From Salinarimonas rosea DSM 21201 (GTDB lineage Bacteria; Pseudomonadota; Alphaproteobacteria; Rhizobiales; Beijerinckiaceae): a stretch of DNA of 64,000 nt. How positions within the stretch are numbered: position 1 is the first letter of the stretch; each line of letters begins with the position of its first letter. A model generated the notes under the pieces. That model worked only from the letters and a program-made list of their open reading frames with translations, was not told where the DNA came from and did no database searches. Positions 27,754 through 37,291 of this stretch are shown here, in pieces. The translations under genes and the position numbers were made by a program. Location of the stretch: contig NZ_AUBC01000014.1 of the NCBI RefSeq assembly GCF_000429045.1, positions 62,001-126,000 on the forward strand. The letters are read 5' to 3'.

Positions 27754-27876
27754 GCCGGCGGGCATCAGACAATAAGATTGCGCGCTGGGGAAGCCCGACG
27801 CACGGTTCTTTTGACAAGCGACGCGAAGACGCGCAGGTGGCGCACCAAGCGCCCGGGAAGGGGAGCGAGCCGGTCC

Positions 27877-28851
27877 ATGGTCCTGTTCATCGTCAGGCGG
27901 GCGCTGCAGGCGGGGCTCGTGCTCCTCGCGGTCTCGCTCGTCGTCTTCACCGGCCTCTATGCGGTCGGCGACCCCGCCGACATCCTGCTCCCGGACGACG
28001 CGACCGCCGCGGAGCGCGAAGCCGCCATCGTGGCGCTCGGCCTCGACCGGCCGATCTGGACCCAATACGGCATCTTCCTCGCCAACGCGCTCCAGGGCGA
28101 CCTCGGCACCTCGTTCGTCTTCAACATCCCCTCGATCACGCTGATCTTCCAGCGCATGCCGGCGACGCTCGAGCTCGCCTTGTGCGCCATGCTGATCGCG
28201 CTGGTGATCGGCGTGCCGCTCGGCCTCTACGCCGGCCTCAAGCCCGGCTCGCGGGCGGATTCGGCGATCGTGACGGGCTCGATCCTGGGCTTCTCCCTGC
28301 CGAACTTCTGGCAGGGGCTGATGCTCATCCTGGTCTTCTCGATCTTCCTCGGCTGGCTGCCGTCGAGCGGCCGCGGGGAGACGGGGACGATCCTCGGCAT
28401 TGAGACGAGCCTCGCGACCTGGGACGGGATCCGGCACCTGATCCTGCCGGCGACGAACCTCGCGCTGTTCAAGGTCGCGCTGATGATCCGGCTGACGCGC
28501 GCGCAGGTGCGCGAGACGATGCCGCTCGACTTCGTCAAGTTCGCCCGCGCCAAGGGCATGGGCGAGAGCCGGATCGTCGGGCTGCACGTCGGCAAGACCA
28601 TCGCGGCGCCGATCGTCACGGTGCTCGGGATGGAGCTCGGCTCGGTGATCGCCTTCGCGGTGATCACGGAGTCGATCTTCGCCTGGCCGGGCATGGGCAA
28701 GCTGATCATCGACTCGATCAACAACCTCGATCGTCCGGTGGTCGCCGCCTACCTGCTGGTCGTCACCTTCCTGTTCATCGTCATCAACCTCGTCGTCGAC
28801 GTGCTCTATTCCCTGCTCGACCCGCGGGTGCGGCTGGGGAGGCGGGCATGA
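27877..28851 (+). CDS. Peptide-type ABC transporter permease (DppB/OppB family)
   Basis: A 324-residue inner-membrane permease with the six-helix DppB layout. The N-terminal helix is followed by a periplasmic loop with DATAAEREAAIVALGLDRPIW. The cytosolic EAA loop (DFVKFARAKGMGESRIVGLHV) contacts the ATPase subunits, and ITESIFAWPGMGKL is the typical family motif. First gene of a five-gene importer unit. It overlaps the next gene by 4 bases. The ATG at 27877 starts at MVLFIVRRAL, the usual family start. Confidence 0.94.
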   Translation: MVLFIVRRALQAGLVLLAVSLVVFTGLYAVGDPADILLPDDATAAEREAAIVALGLDRPIWTQYGIFLANALQGDLGTSFVFNIPSITLIFQRMPATLELALCAMLIALVIGVPLGLYAGLKPGSRADSAIVTGSILGFSLPNFWQGLMLILVFSIFLGWLPSSGRGETGTILGIETSLATWDGIRHLILPATNLALFKVALMIRLTRAQVRETMPLDFVKFARAKGMGESRIVGLHVGKTIAAPIVTVLGMELGSVIAFAVITESIFAWPGMGKLIIDSINNLDRPVVAAYLLVVTFLFIVINLVVDVLYSLLDPRVRLGRRA

Positions 28852-29777
28852 CGGCGCTCTCGCCCGAGAAGACCGCCGCGCCGCCGGCACCCGCGCCGAG
28901 GCCCGCACCCTCGCCGCTCGGGGCGGTGTGGGAGGAGTTCGCAGAGAAGCGCTCGGCGGTCGTGGCGCTCGGCGTTTGCGTCCTCTTCCTGCTCCTCGCC
29001 GTCGTCGGCCCTTGGATCGCGCCGCAGGACCCCTACGACCTGCGCGCCATCAGCTTCTTCGACTCGCGCCTGCCGCCGCTGACCGTCACCCCCGAGGGCA
29101 CGCTCTACCTGCTCGGCACCGACGGGCAGGGCCGCGACATGCTCTCGGCGATGATCTACGGCCTGCGCACGAGCCTGTTCGTCGGCGTCTTCTCCGGCGC
29201 GCTGGCGATCGCGGTGGGCGTCTCGCTCGGCCTCGTCGCCGCCTATGCCGGGGGCGTGGTGGACGCCGCGATCATGCGGCTCGTCGACTTCATGCTGGGC
29301 TTCCCGACGATCCTCGTCGCGCTGATGGTGCTCGCCATCCTCGGCCAGGGCGTCGAGAAGGTGGTGTTCGCCCTCGTGCTGGTGCAATGGGCCTATTTCG
29401 CCCGTGCCGTGCGCGCCACCGCGCTCTCCGAGCGGGCGAAGGAATACGTCGAGGCGGCGCGCTCGCTCGGGCTCTCGCACACGCGCATCGTCTTCGGCCA
29501 CCTCGCGCCCAATTGCCTGCCGCCGATCATCGTGATCGCGACGATGCAGGTGGCGAGCGCGATCTCGGCCGAGGCGACGCTGTCGTTCCTCGGGCTCGGC
29601 CTGCCGATCACCGAGCCGTCGCTGGGCCTCCTCATCTCCAACGGCTTCAACGTGATGCTGGCGGGGCTCTACTGGATCAGCGTCTTCCCGGGCCTGCTGC
29701 TGCTCGCGCTCATCTTCGCCATCAACGTCGTCGGCGACCGGCTGCGCGACGTGCTCAACCCGCGGGCCGTGGCATGA
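28848..29777 (+). CDS. Peptide-type ABC transporter permease (DppC/OppC family)
   Basis: A 309-residue second permease. A Pro/Ala-rich N-terminus precedes the first helix (VALGVCVLFLLLAVVGPWIAPQDPYDL), then LGTDGQGRDMLSAMIYGLRTSL, which is the DppC signature. The EAA loop is EYVEAARSLGLSHTRIVFGHLAP, and the end NVVGDRLRDVLNPR is family-typical. It overlaps both neighbours by 4 bases, so translation of the unit is coupled. It forms the membrane channel with the DppB-like protein. Confidence 0.94.
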   Translation: MTALSPEKTAAPPAPAPRPAPSPLGAVWEEFAEKRSAVVALGVCVLFLLLAVVGPWIAPQDPYDLRAISFFDSRLPPLTVTPEGTLYLLGTDGQGRDMLSAMIYGLRTSLFVGVFSGALAIAVGVSLGLVAAYAGGVVDAAIMRLVDFMLGFPTILVALMVLAILGQGVEKVVFALVLVQWAYFARAVRATALSERAKEYVEAARSLGLSHTRIVFGHLAPNCLPPIIVIATMQVASAISAEATLSFLGLGLPITEPSLGLLISNGFNVMLAGLYWISVFPGLLLLALIFAINVVGDRLRDVLNPRAVA

Positions 29778-30751
29778 GCGCGCTCCTCGAGATCACCGGG
29801 CTCGAGACCCATTTCCACACCCGCGCGGGCGTGGTGCGCGCCGTCGACGGGCTCGACCTCGCGGTGCGCGCGGGCGAGATCGTCGGCATCGTCGGCGAGA
29901 GCGGCTCGGGCAAGTCTGTGGCGAGCTTCTCGGTGCTCGGCCTCGTCGACCCGCCCGGGCGCATCGTCGCGGGCTCGATCCGCTTTCGCGGCGAGGAGCT
30001 CGTCGGCGCCGACCCGGCGCGGCTGCGGCGCCTGCGCGGCCGGGAGATCGCCATGATCTTCCAGGATCCGCTGATGACGCTCACCCCCGTCCTGCGCATC
30101 GAGACGCAGATGGTGGAGGCGATCCGCGCCCACGAGCGGGTCTCCGCCAAGGCCGCGCGGGCGCGGGCGATCGAGGCGCTGGCGCGCGTCGGCATCCCGG
30201 CGCCGGCGGAGCGCATCCGCGCCTATCCGCACCAGTTCTCGGGCGGCATGCGCCAGCGCGTGGCGATCGCCATCGCGCTGCTGCACAGCCCGGCGCTGAT
30301 CCTCGCCGACGAGCCGACGACGGCGCTCGACGTCACCATCCAGGGTCAGATCCTCTACGAGATGCAGCGCCTCGTCGCCGAGACCGGCGCGGCCCTGGTC
30401 TGGGTCAGCCACGACCTCGCCGTGGTCGAGAGCCTCGCCGACCGGGTCTGCGTGATGTACGCCGGCCGCATCGTGGAGGAGGGGCCGGCGGAGGAGGTGG
30501 TCGCCGCCCCGGCGCATCCGTACACCCGCGGGCTCCTCGACTCGCTTCCCGGTGGGGCGCTCGCGGGCGCACGCCTGCGGCAGATCCCGGGCATGACGCC
30601 CTCGCTGCTGGACCTCCCGCCGGGATGCCCCTTCGCCCCGCGCTGCCCGATCGCCACCGCCGCCTGCGCGAGCGAGCCGCCCATCGTCGCGATCGCGCCG
30701 GGGCGCAGCGTGCGCTGCCACGCGCCTCTCGTGCGGCAGGAGGCGGCATGA
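29774..30751 (+). CDS. Peptide-type ABC transporter ATP-binding protein (DppD/OppD family)
   Basis: A 325-residue ATPase. Walker A is GESGSGKS, the Q loop is [13 protein letters not shown], the signature is FSGGMRQRV, Walker B is [13 protein letters not shown], and the switch His is in VSHDLAVV. The C-terminal oligopeptide-transporter extension carries the Cys-rich [14 protein letters not shown] motif. It energises import together with the following ATPase as a heterodimer. It overlaps the next start by 4 bases. Confidence 0.95.
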   Translation: MSALLEITGLETHFHTRAGVVRAVDGLDLAVRAGEIVGIVGESGSGKSVASFSVLGLVDPPGRIVAGSIRFRGEELVGADPARLRRLRGREIAMIFQDPLMTLTPVLRIETQMVEAIRAHERVSAKAARARAIEALARVGIPAPAERIRAYPHQFSGGMRQRVAIAIALLHSPALILADEPTTALDVTIQGQILYEMQRLVAETGAALVWVSHDLAVVESLADRVCVMYAGRIVEEGPAEEVVAAPAHPYTRGLLDSLPGGALAGARLRQIPGMTPSLLDLPPGCPFAPRCPIATAACASEPPIVAIAPGRSVRCHAPLVRQEAA

Positions 30752-31791
30752 CCGCGCTCGCGAGCACCCCCGCCGCCGCGCCCTTCGCGCAGGTGCAGGC
30801 TCCGCATCTCGAGGTGCGCGGCGTCACCAAGCACTTCGTGCGCAAGCCCGACGTCGTCGAGCGCGCCGCGATCGCGCTCGGCCTCCTGCCTCCGCCGCCG
30901 GTCCTGCGGGCCGTGGACGGCGTCTCCTTCGCGGTGGCGCGGGGCGAGGCGCTCGGGCTCGTGGGTGAATCGGGCTGCGGCAAGTCCACGCTCGGCCGCC
31001 TCCTCGCCGGCGTGCACGAGAAGACCGCGGGGGACTTCCTGTTCGAGGGCATGGAGGAGGCGCGCTGGGACGCGGCGCGGGCGAAGCGCGCCCGGCTCGA
31101 GGTCCAGATGATCTTCCAGGACCCGATGTCCTCCCTCAACCCGAGGAAGCGCGTCGGTGCCGCCATCGGCGAGGCGCCGGTCGCGCACGGGCTCGTCTCG
31201 CGCAGGGAACGCGACGAGCTGGTGGCGGGGCTGATGCGCGAGGTCGGGCTCGACCCGAGCTACATGCGCCGCTACCCGCACCAGTTCTCCGGCGGCCAGC
31301 GCCAGCGCATCGGCATCGCCCGTGCGCTCGCGGTCTCGCCCGCCGCCCTCGTCTGCGACGAGGCGGTGGCGGCGCTCGACGTCTCCATCCAGGCGCAGAT
31401 CCTCAACCTGTTCATGGATCTGCGCGAGCGGCGCGGGCTCACCTACCTGTTCATCTCGCACGACCTCGGCGTCGTCGAGCACATCACCGACCGGGTCGCC
31501 ATCATGTATCTCGGCCGCATCGTCGAGATCGGTCCGACGCCCGAGATCTTCGCCGCGCCCGCGCATCCCTATACCCGCGCCCTCCTCGCCGAGGCGCCGC
31601 GGGTCGGGCAGGGCCGGCGCGTCTACGCGCCGCTGACGGGGGAGATCCCCTCTCCGCTGGCGCCGCCCCCGGGCTGCGCCTTCCACACGCGCTGCCCCCG
31701 CGCCTTCGCCCGCTGCCGGGAGGAGGCCCCCGTGCTCGACGACGTCGCGCCCGGGCGCGCCGCCGCGTGCCACCTCGACGACCAAGCATAA
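30748..31791 (+). CDS. Peptide-type ABC transporter ATP-binding protein (DppF/OppF family)
   Basis: A 347-residue ATPase. It has Walker [10 protein letters not shown] loop [16 protein letters not shown], signature FSGGQRQRI and Walker [13 protein letters not shown]. The usual family sequence is DEPVSALDV, so Ala replaces the common Pro and Ser here; the catalytic Glu is kept. The C-terminal motif [14 protein letters not shown] is the normal OppF tail. It partners the DppD-like ATPase. The next gene starts 11 bases downstream behind GGAGG. Confidence 0.94.
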   Translation: MTALASTPAAAPFAQVQAPHLEVRGVTKHFVRKPDVVERAAIALGLLPPPPVLRAVDGVSFAVARGEALGLVGESGCGKSTLGRLLAGVHEKTAGDFLFEGMEEARWDAARAKRARLEVQMIFQDPMSSLNPRKRVGAAIGEAPVAHGLVSRRERDELVAGLMREVGLDPSYMRRYPHQFSGGQRQRIGIARALAVSPAALVCDEAVAALDVSIQAQILNLFMDLRERRGLTYLFISHDLGVVEHITDRVAIMYLGRIVEIGPTPEIFAAPAHPYTRALLAEAPRVGQGRRVYAPLTGEIPSPLAPPPGCAFHTRCPRAFARCREEAPVLDDVAPGRAAACHLDDQA

Positions 31792-31802
31792 CGGAGGAAC
31801 GG

Positions 31803-33371
31803 ATGAAGCCCCTTTCCAGCCTGCTCCTGGCGGCCGCGCTGGCCGCCGCGAGCCTGCCCGCGCTCGCGCAGGACCTCACCATCGGCCGCGGCAACGAGCC
31901 CCAGTCGATCGACCCGCAATTCTCCCGCACCGGCCCCAACCAGATGACGGCGCTGCACGTCTTCGACCGGCTGCTGCTGACGGACGCCAACGTGCGTGCC
32001 CGGCCGGGCCTCGCCGTCGGCTGGGAGGCGATCGACGACCTCACCTGGGAGGTGAAGCTGCGCGAGGGCGTCAGCTTCCACGACGGATCACCCTTCACGG
32101 CCGCCGACGTCGTCTACTCGCTCGAGCGCGCGCCGAACGTGCCGAACTCGCCCGCCTCCTTCGCCCAGTCGGTGGCGGACATCGAGGCGATGGAGATCGT
32201 CGACGACCATACGATCCGCTTCACCACCAAGGCGCCGACGCCGCTCTTCATGGAGACGATCGGCACGATCTACATCGTCTCGAAGGCGGCGACGGAAGGC
32301 CGCGAGAGCGCCGACTTCAATTCCGGCGCGGCCGCGATCGGCACAGGGCCGTACGAGTTCGTGTCCTGGACGCCCGGCGACCGGCTCGAGCTCACCCGCA
32401 ACGACGACTACTGGGGCGAGAAGCCGCATTTCGCCAACGTCACCATGCGCTTCATCGACAACGACGCCGCCCGCGTCGCGGCGCTCCTGTCGGGCGCGGT
32501 GGACCTGATCGATCTCGTCCCGCCCGCCGACCTGCCGGCGCTGCGCGCCAACGAGAGCATCGACGTGTTCGAGACGGCGACCGTGCGCCTCGTCTATCTC
32601 GCGCTCAACCAGCGCGAGGACGCGCCCTACCTCACGGACAATGCCGGCGCGCCGCTGCCGGAGAACCCGCTGCAGGACGCGCGGGTGCGCAACGCGATCT
32701 CGATGATGATCGACCGCGAGGCGCTGGTCGATCGGGTGCTCTACGGCTCCGGCGGTCCGGCGAGCCAGATCGTGCCCGAGGGCGTCTTCGGCTTCAACCC
32801 GGCGATCGGGGTGCCGCAGCCGGATCTCGAGGCGGCGCGCGCGCTCCTCGCCGAGGCCGGCTACCCGGACGGGTTCGGCATCACCATCCACGGCTCGAAC
32901 GACCGCTTCAGCCAGGACGGGGACGTGGCCCAGGCGGTGGGCCAGCTCCTCGCACGGGGCGGGCTCACCGTGAACGGTGTCGAGACGCTGCCCTACAGCG
33001 TCTTCGCCAAGGCGGCGGGCGACAACCAGTACGGCGCCTTCCTGTTCTCCTACGGCAACTCCACGGGCGAGGCCTCGCGTGGCCTGGAGAGCGTGCTGCA
33101 CTCCTACGACAAGGAGAACGACCGCGGCACGCTCAACCGCTTCCGCTACGCGAACCCGGATTTCGACGCGGCCATCACCGCGGCGAAGCAGATCTTCGAT
33201 CCTGCGGAGCGCGAGGCGGCGCTGCAGGAGGCGGCGGCGATCGCCTTCGGGGAGTCGGGCCTCGTGCCGCTCTACTTCCAGTCCCTCGCCTGGGCGGCGC
33301 GCGACGGCATCGTCTTCGAGCCGCGGCGCGACGAGCGCACGCTCGCCATGGGCGCGCGGGAGGCCGAGTGA
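31803..33371 (+). CDS. ABC transporter substrate-binding protein, family 5 (DppA/OppA type)
   Basis: A 522-residue periplasmic protein. A Sec signal (MKPLSSLLLAAALAAASLPALA) is cleaved before QDLTIGRG. The SBP family 5 pattern follows: LAVGWEAIDDLTWEVKLREGVSFHDGSPFTAADVVYSLER, GTGPYEFVSWTPGDRLELTRNDDYWG, and VRNAISMMIDREALVDRVLYG. It has no lipobox, so it is a free periplasmic protein. It binds the imported ligand, probably a peptide or peptide-like molecule, but this family also binds opines, nickel chelates and glutathione. It is last in the transporter block, before the hydrolase genes. Confidence 0.94.
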   Translation: MKPLSSLLLAAALAAASLPALAQDLTIGRGNEPQSIDPQFSRTGPNQMTALHVFDRLLLTDANVRARPGLAVGWEAIDDLTWEVKLREGVSFHDGSPFTAADVVYSLERAPNVPNSPASFAQSVADIEAMEIVDDHTIRFTTKAPTPLFMETIGTIYIVSKAATEGRESADFNSGAAAIGTGPYEFVSWTPGDRLELTRNDDYWGEKPHFANVTMRFIDNDAARVAALLSGAVDLIDLVPPADLPALRANESIDVFETATVRLVYLALNQREDAPYLTDNAGAPLPENPLQDARVRNAISMMIDREALVDRVLYGSGGPASQIVPEGVFGFNPAIGVPQPDLEAARALLAEAGYPDGFGITIHGSNDRFSQDGDVAQAVGQLLARGGLTVNGVETLPYSVFAKAAGDNQYGAFLFSYGNSTGEASRGLESVLHSYDKENDRGTLNRFRYANPDFDAAITAAKQIFDPAEREAALQEAAAIAFGESGLVPLYFQSLAWAARDGIVFEPRRDERTLAMGAREAE

Positions 33372-33375
33372 CGCC

Positions 33376-35247
33376 ATGGACGCGCGCACGCCCGAGACGC
33401 ACGGCACCGCTGGCGACGTCGTCGTCCTTTCGGACGTCATGGTGCCGATGCGCGACGGCGTGCGGCTTTCGACCGACGTGACCCTTCCGGCCCGGGACGG
33501 CGTGCAGCTCCCCGGGCCGCACCCGACGCTCCTGCACCGCACGCCCTACGGCAAGGCGGAGGCGCGGCTCTCCGAGATCAGCGTCGCCGACCCCGTCCCG
33601 CGCCCCAACGGCCTGATCGCGGCCGACCTGGCGCGGGCGGGCTACGCCGTCGTGATGCAGGATTGCCGCGGGCGGTACGGATCGGAGGGCGTGTTCCGCA
33701 AATATCTCGGCGAGGGCGAGGACGGGGTCGACACGCTCGCCTGGATCGGGGCGCAGCCCTGGTCGGACGGGCGGATCGGCACGTTCGGGCTGTCCTACTC
33801 CGCCCACGTCCAGACCGCGCTGGCGGCGCTGCGCCCGCCCGGGCTCGCCGCGATGTTCCTCGATTCCGGCGGCTTCTGGAACGCCTACCAGGGAGGCGTG
33901 CGCAAGGGGGGCGCCTTCGAGCTCAAGCAGGCGACCTGGGCCTTCAAGCACGCCCGCCTCTCGCCCGCCGCCATGGCGGATCCCGTCGTCGCCGCCGCCC
34001 TCGACGCGGAGGACATCGCGGCCTGGTTCGCGGCGCTGCCGTGGAAGCGCGGGCACTCGCCGCTGCGGTACGTGCCGGAATACGAGGACTACCTCTTCGA
34101 GCAATGGGAGCGCGGCGCCTTCGACGGCTTCTGGCGCCGGCCGGAGCTCCACGCGGCCGACCACTACGACGCCATCGCGCGGGTGCCGACCTTCCTGATC
34201 TGCGGCTGGTACGACCCCTATGCCGAGACGATCTGCGAGCACTTCCGCGGCATCACCGCCGCGGGCGGGCGCGCCGAGATTGTGATGGGGCCGTGGCTCC
34301 ACGGTCGGCGCAGCCAGACGCATGCGGGCGACGTCGACTTCGGCGAAGGCTCGACCCTCGACGCGGCGATCGCGGCGGACTACGCGAGCCTGCGCCGGGC
34401 CTGGTTCGACCGCTGGATGGGGCCGCGTCCCGCGCGCGGCGCGTCCCCGCCCGCCGCCCGCTGGTTCTGCATGGGCGGCGGCAGCGGGCGACGCGACGCG
34501 AACGGCCGGCGCGCGCACGGCGGCGCCTGGCGCGAGGCGGCCTCCTTCCCGCCGCCGGACGCCGTCGAGACGCCGTTCTTCCTCGACGCCCGAGGCCTCC
34601 TCGCCGCCGATCCCGCGCCGGAGGGCGCGATCACGATCCAGACGGACCCGGCGGACCCGGTGCCCTCCCTCGGCGGCGCGATCACCTCGGGCGCGCCGAT
34701 CATGGAGGGCGGCGCCTACGACCAGGTGCCCGGGCCGGAGACCTTCGGCGCGCGCGCGCCCTTCCTGCCGCTGGCGGCGCGGCGCGACGTCCTCGTCTTC
34801 GCCACGCCGCCGCTGGCGCACGATCTCGAAATCGCCGGGCCGGTACGCGTCCACCTGCGGCTCTCGACCGACGCGCCGGACATCGACGTCACCATCAAGC
34901 TCGTCGACTGGGCGCCGCCCTCCGCGGACTACCCGCAGGGCTTCGCCATGAACCTGACGGACGGCATCCTGCGCCTGCGCTACCGCCGCTCCTTCGCCGA
35001 GCCGCGGCTGATGGCGCCCGGCGAGGTCGCCGACATCGTGGTCACGGCGCCGCCGGTGGCGAACCTGTTCCGCGCCGGCCACCGCATCCGCCTCGACATC
35101 GCGGGCTCGAGCTTCCCGCGCTTCGACGTCAACCCGCAGACCGGAGAGCCCGAGGGGCGGGCGCTCGGCCGGCGGATCGCGACGACGACGTTCCATCTCG
35201 GCGGCGCGAGCAGCCCGCCGCGGCTCGTCCTGAGCGTCGCGTCGTGA
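33376..35247 (+). CDS. CocE/NonD family hydrolase (peptidase S15-like)
   Basis: A 623-residue serine hydrolase of the X-Pro dipeptidyl-peptidase/cocaine-esterase group. It has the alpha/beta-hydrolase core with QDCRGRYGSEG and nucleophile S140 in GTFGLSYSA (the usual motif is GxSYxG). A C-terminal jelly-roll domain (about residues 400-620, including DIDVTIKLVDWAP) is typical for substrate binding. It has no signal peptide, so it acts in the cytosol. It begins 4 bases after the binding protein, so it most likely cleaves the imported compound; whether this is an ester, acyl-amide or Pro-peptide cannot be told. Confidence 0.92.
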   Translation: MDARTPETHGTAGDVVVLSDVMVPMRDGVRLSTDVTLPARDGVQLPGPHPTLLHRTPYGKAEARLSEISVADPVPRPNGLIAADLARAGYAVVMQDCRGRYGSEGVFRKYLGEGEDGVDTLAWIGAQPWSDGRIGTFGLSYSAHVQTALAALRPPGLAAMFLDSGGFWNAYQGGVRKGGAFELKQATWAFKHARLSPAAMADPVVAAALDAEDIAAWFAALPWKRGHSPLRYVPEYEDYLFEQWERGAFDGFWRRPELHAADHYDAIARVPTFLICGWYDPYAETICEHFRGITAAGGRAEIVMGPWLHGRRSQTHAGDVDFGEGSTLDAAIAADYASLRRAWFDRWMGPRPARGASPPAARWFCMGGGSGRRDANGRRAHGGAWREAASFPPPDAVETPFFLDARGLLAADPAPEGAITIQTDPADPVPSLGGAITSGAPIMEGGAYDQVPGPETFGARAPFLPLAARRDVLVFATPPLAHDLEIAGPVRVHLRLSTDAPDIDVTIKLVDWAPPSADYPQGFAMNLTDGILRLRYRRSFAEPRLMAPGEVADIVVTAPPVANLFRAGHRIRLDIAGSSFPRFDVNPQTGEPEGRALGRRIATTTFHLGGASSPPRLVLSVAS

Positions 35248-36239
35248 GCCGTCTCGTCGCCTTCGGGCAGGCGCTGATCCGCCGCCCGCTCGCCTGGCCG
35301 GAGTCGACTCTGGCGCTGGCGCGGGGCGCCGCGGCGGTGTTCTGCAACCTCGAGGGCTGCCTGCCGCCGCCGGGCGCGACGCGGATGAAGACGAAGACCG
35401 TGCATCCCGCCCCGCCGGAGGCGCTCGCCGCGCTCGCCGCGCTCGGGGTGACACACGTCTCGATCGCCAACAACCACGTCTGGGACTACGGCCATCCCGG
35501 CATCGTCGCGACCCGCGATGCCGCGCGGGCGGCGGGCTTCGCGGTCGCCGGTGCCGGGCGCGACGCCGCGGAGGCCGCGCGCCCGGCGATCCGGGCGGGC
35601 GTCGCGCTGATCGCCGCCGATTGCGGGCCGACCCCGGATTGGGCGATCGCGGGGGACGGGCCGGGCGTCAACCCGCTGAGGGTGCACCGCCGCCTCGTGC
35701 TGCCGCCGGCCGACGTCGCCCGTTTCGCCGCCATCGCCCGCGCCACCGGCGAGGCGGAGCGCGCCGCCCGGCGCGTCGCGATCGGCTACGACGCGCCGCC
35801 CGGCGGGGCGAGCTTCTACGGCCTCGCCCTCGTGGCCGGCGACGGCCCCCGCGAGGAGCACGCGATCGATCCCGCCGACGTCGACCGCCTCGCCGCGGCG
35901 ATCGGCGCCGCGCGGCGCGAGGCCGACCGCGCCCTCGTCTCGCTGCACCATCACCACTGGGCGCCGGACTGGACGCGCCCGCCCGAATGGCTCGACGGGA
36001 TCGCCGCCCGCCTTCTCGCGCTCGGCGCGGACGTCGTCGCCGCCCACGGGCCGCCCGTCGCCCATGGCCTGCTCACCGGCGAAGCCGGCGGCGTCGCGGC
36101 GCTGGGGCTCGGCAACCTCGCCTTCCACACCGCCCGCGCGGAGCGCTACGCCCGCGAGGGGCTCGACGTCTTCGCCGGCGCGGCGCTGGTGGTCGACGGG
36201 GCGGGGAGCCGGCTCGAGCCCGTCGCGGTCGCGCGGTGA
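35244..36239 (+). CDS. CapA family protein (PGA_cap metallophosphatase-like)
   Basis: A 331-residue protein starting at GTG 35244, overlapping the hydrolase stop by 4 bases. It has the CapA fold: FCNLEGCLPPPG, then THVSIANNHVWDYGHPGI with the metal-site Asn-His, LVSLHHHHW (three histidines) and VVAAHGPPVAHGL near the end. There is no signal peptide or membrane anchor, unlike classic CapA/PgsA of capsule synthesis, so a cytosolic hydrolase role is more likely. Its place as last gene of the transporter-hydrolase operon suggests work on the same imported ligand. Family assignment is good; function is unproven. Confidence 0.87.
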   Translation: MSRLVAFGQALIRRPLAWPESTLALARGAAAVFCNLEGCLPPPGATRMKTKTVHPAPPEALAALAALGVTHVSIANNHVWDYGHPGIVATRDAARAAGFAVAGAGRDAAEAARPAIRAGVALIAADCGPTPDWAIAGDGPGVNPLRVHRRLVLPPADVARFAAIARATGEAERAARRVAIGYDAPPGGASFYGLALVAGDGPREEHAIDPADVDRLAAAIGAARREADRALVSLHHHHWAPDWTRPPEWLDGIAARLLALGADVVAAHGPPVAHGLLTGEAGGVAALGLGNLAFHTARAERYAREGLDVFAGAALVVDGAGSRLEPVAVAR

Positions 36240-36361
36240 TCAGGCGTCCGTCGCCGGGCCGAGCCGCTCCAGCGGAACCTGCTGTTCGGGTGACCGGGCG
36301 TCGTGGTCGGGTGCGCCGCTGCGGATCGTGGAGCGTCATCGCCTCACGTCGCCAGCCCCGA

Positions 36362-36792
36362 TCATCCCGCCCCCCGGTGGGCCTTCGCCCCCATGTAGCT
36401 CAGCATCCAGGGCGTGCCGTGCCCGTCGGTGAACATCGCGAAGCGCTCGGCCCAGAACGTCTCGCCCGGTGGCATGGCGACCTCGCGCGCGTCGGCGCTC
36501 AGCGCATCGTAGACGCGGTCGAACTCGGCGCGCGACGTCGCCTCGATGTGCACGCGGAAGCCCCGCGGCACCTCGTACCAGGCGCCCGGTGCGTCGACGC
36601 CATGATCGTGGCGGAGCCGAGCCGCAGGCTCATGTTCATCACGAGATCGTCGCCGCCCGGCATCCGGCTCTGCGCATCGGGTGCGTCGGCGTTGCGGACG
36701 ACGCCCTCGATGCGGCCGCCGAGCACGTCCGCGTACCGGCTCATCGCCGCGTGGCAGTCGCCGTCGAAGAACAGGTAGATCGTCGGTTCCAT
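36362..36792 (-). pseudogene. VOC/glyoxalase-like (PhnB-type) gene with a frameshift
   Basis: From the ATG at 36792 the frame reads MEPTIYLFFDGDCHAAMSRY, VLGGRIEGVVR and LGSATIMA as in PhnB-type VOC proteins, then turns to arginine-rich nonsense near 36600. In another frame the family sequence resumes at once (VDAPGAWYEVPRGFRVHIEA) and runs to a stop at 36362 (FTDGHGTPWMLSYMG). A single missing base in the GCGTCGACGC stretch explains it. The joined product would be about 143 residues, normal for the family. It starts 2 bases after the GFA gene on the same strand. Either a recent pseudogene or a sequence error. Confidence 0.8.
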
Positions 36793-36794
36793 GG

Positions 36795-37253
36795 TCAGGG
36801 TCCTTTCGTCGGAGCGTCGGGTGCGGCTCGGCTCGCCTCCGGATCGTCGACGCGAAACCAGAAGTGGCGAACACAGCGGCCATCGACGGGGAGGTCCTCG
36901 AAGCTGTCGAGCCCGTCGAAATAGTCGATCCTCAGGTCCGCGACGGCCTCGGGCGGCGCGAGCCGCACGTTGACCGCCATGCGCCGGCGGCCGTCGGCGT
37001 CGGGTCGGCGCGCCCGCCAGGCGAGGACGCAGGCGCAGGTCGGGCAGAAGCGGAACTCGAGATGCGGATCGCTCCGGTCCGCCCGCGTGTAGGTCGCGCT
37101 CTCGCCCGTGAGGTGCATGCGCTCGCCCTCCCAGTCGTAGGCCCACAGCACGCCCCAGCGTCGGCAGAGCGTGCAGTTGCAGACCGTGATCGAGCCGGGA
37201 TCGCCCTCGAGCTCCCACCCGGTCGCCCGGCAGTGGCATGTGCCGATCAGCAT
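36795..37253 (-). CDS. GFA family protein (CENP-V/formaldehyde-activating type)
   Basis: A 152-residue zinc-binding protein. The GFA zinc ligands are present: GTCHC near the N-terminus, CNCTLCRRWG in the middle and FRFCPTCACVLAW. GFA proteins bind zinc and some bind glutathione; most family members have no proven formaldehyde role. It sits in a minus-strand run of small enzymes (DUF1428, VOC, cupin, GFA, VOC) and is followed after 2 bases by the frameshifted VOC gene. Confidence 0.92.
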   Translation of the reverse strand: MLIGTCHCRATGWELEGDPGSITVCNCTLCRRWGVLWAYDWEGERMHLTGESATYTRADRSDPHLEFRFCPTCACVLAWRARRPDADGRRRMAVNVRLAPPEAVADLRIDYFDGLDSFEDLPVDGRCVRHFWFRVDDPEASRAAPDAPTKGP

Positions 37254-37291
37254 GGTCTTCGAGCTCCCTCGCGTTGACGCCGGCCCGCTCG

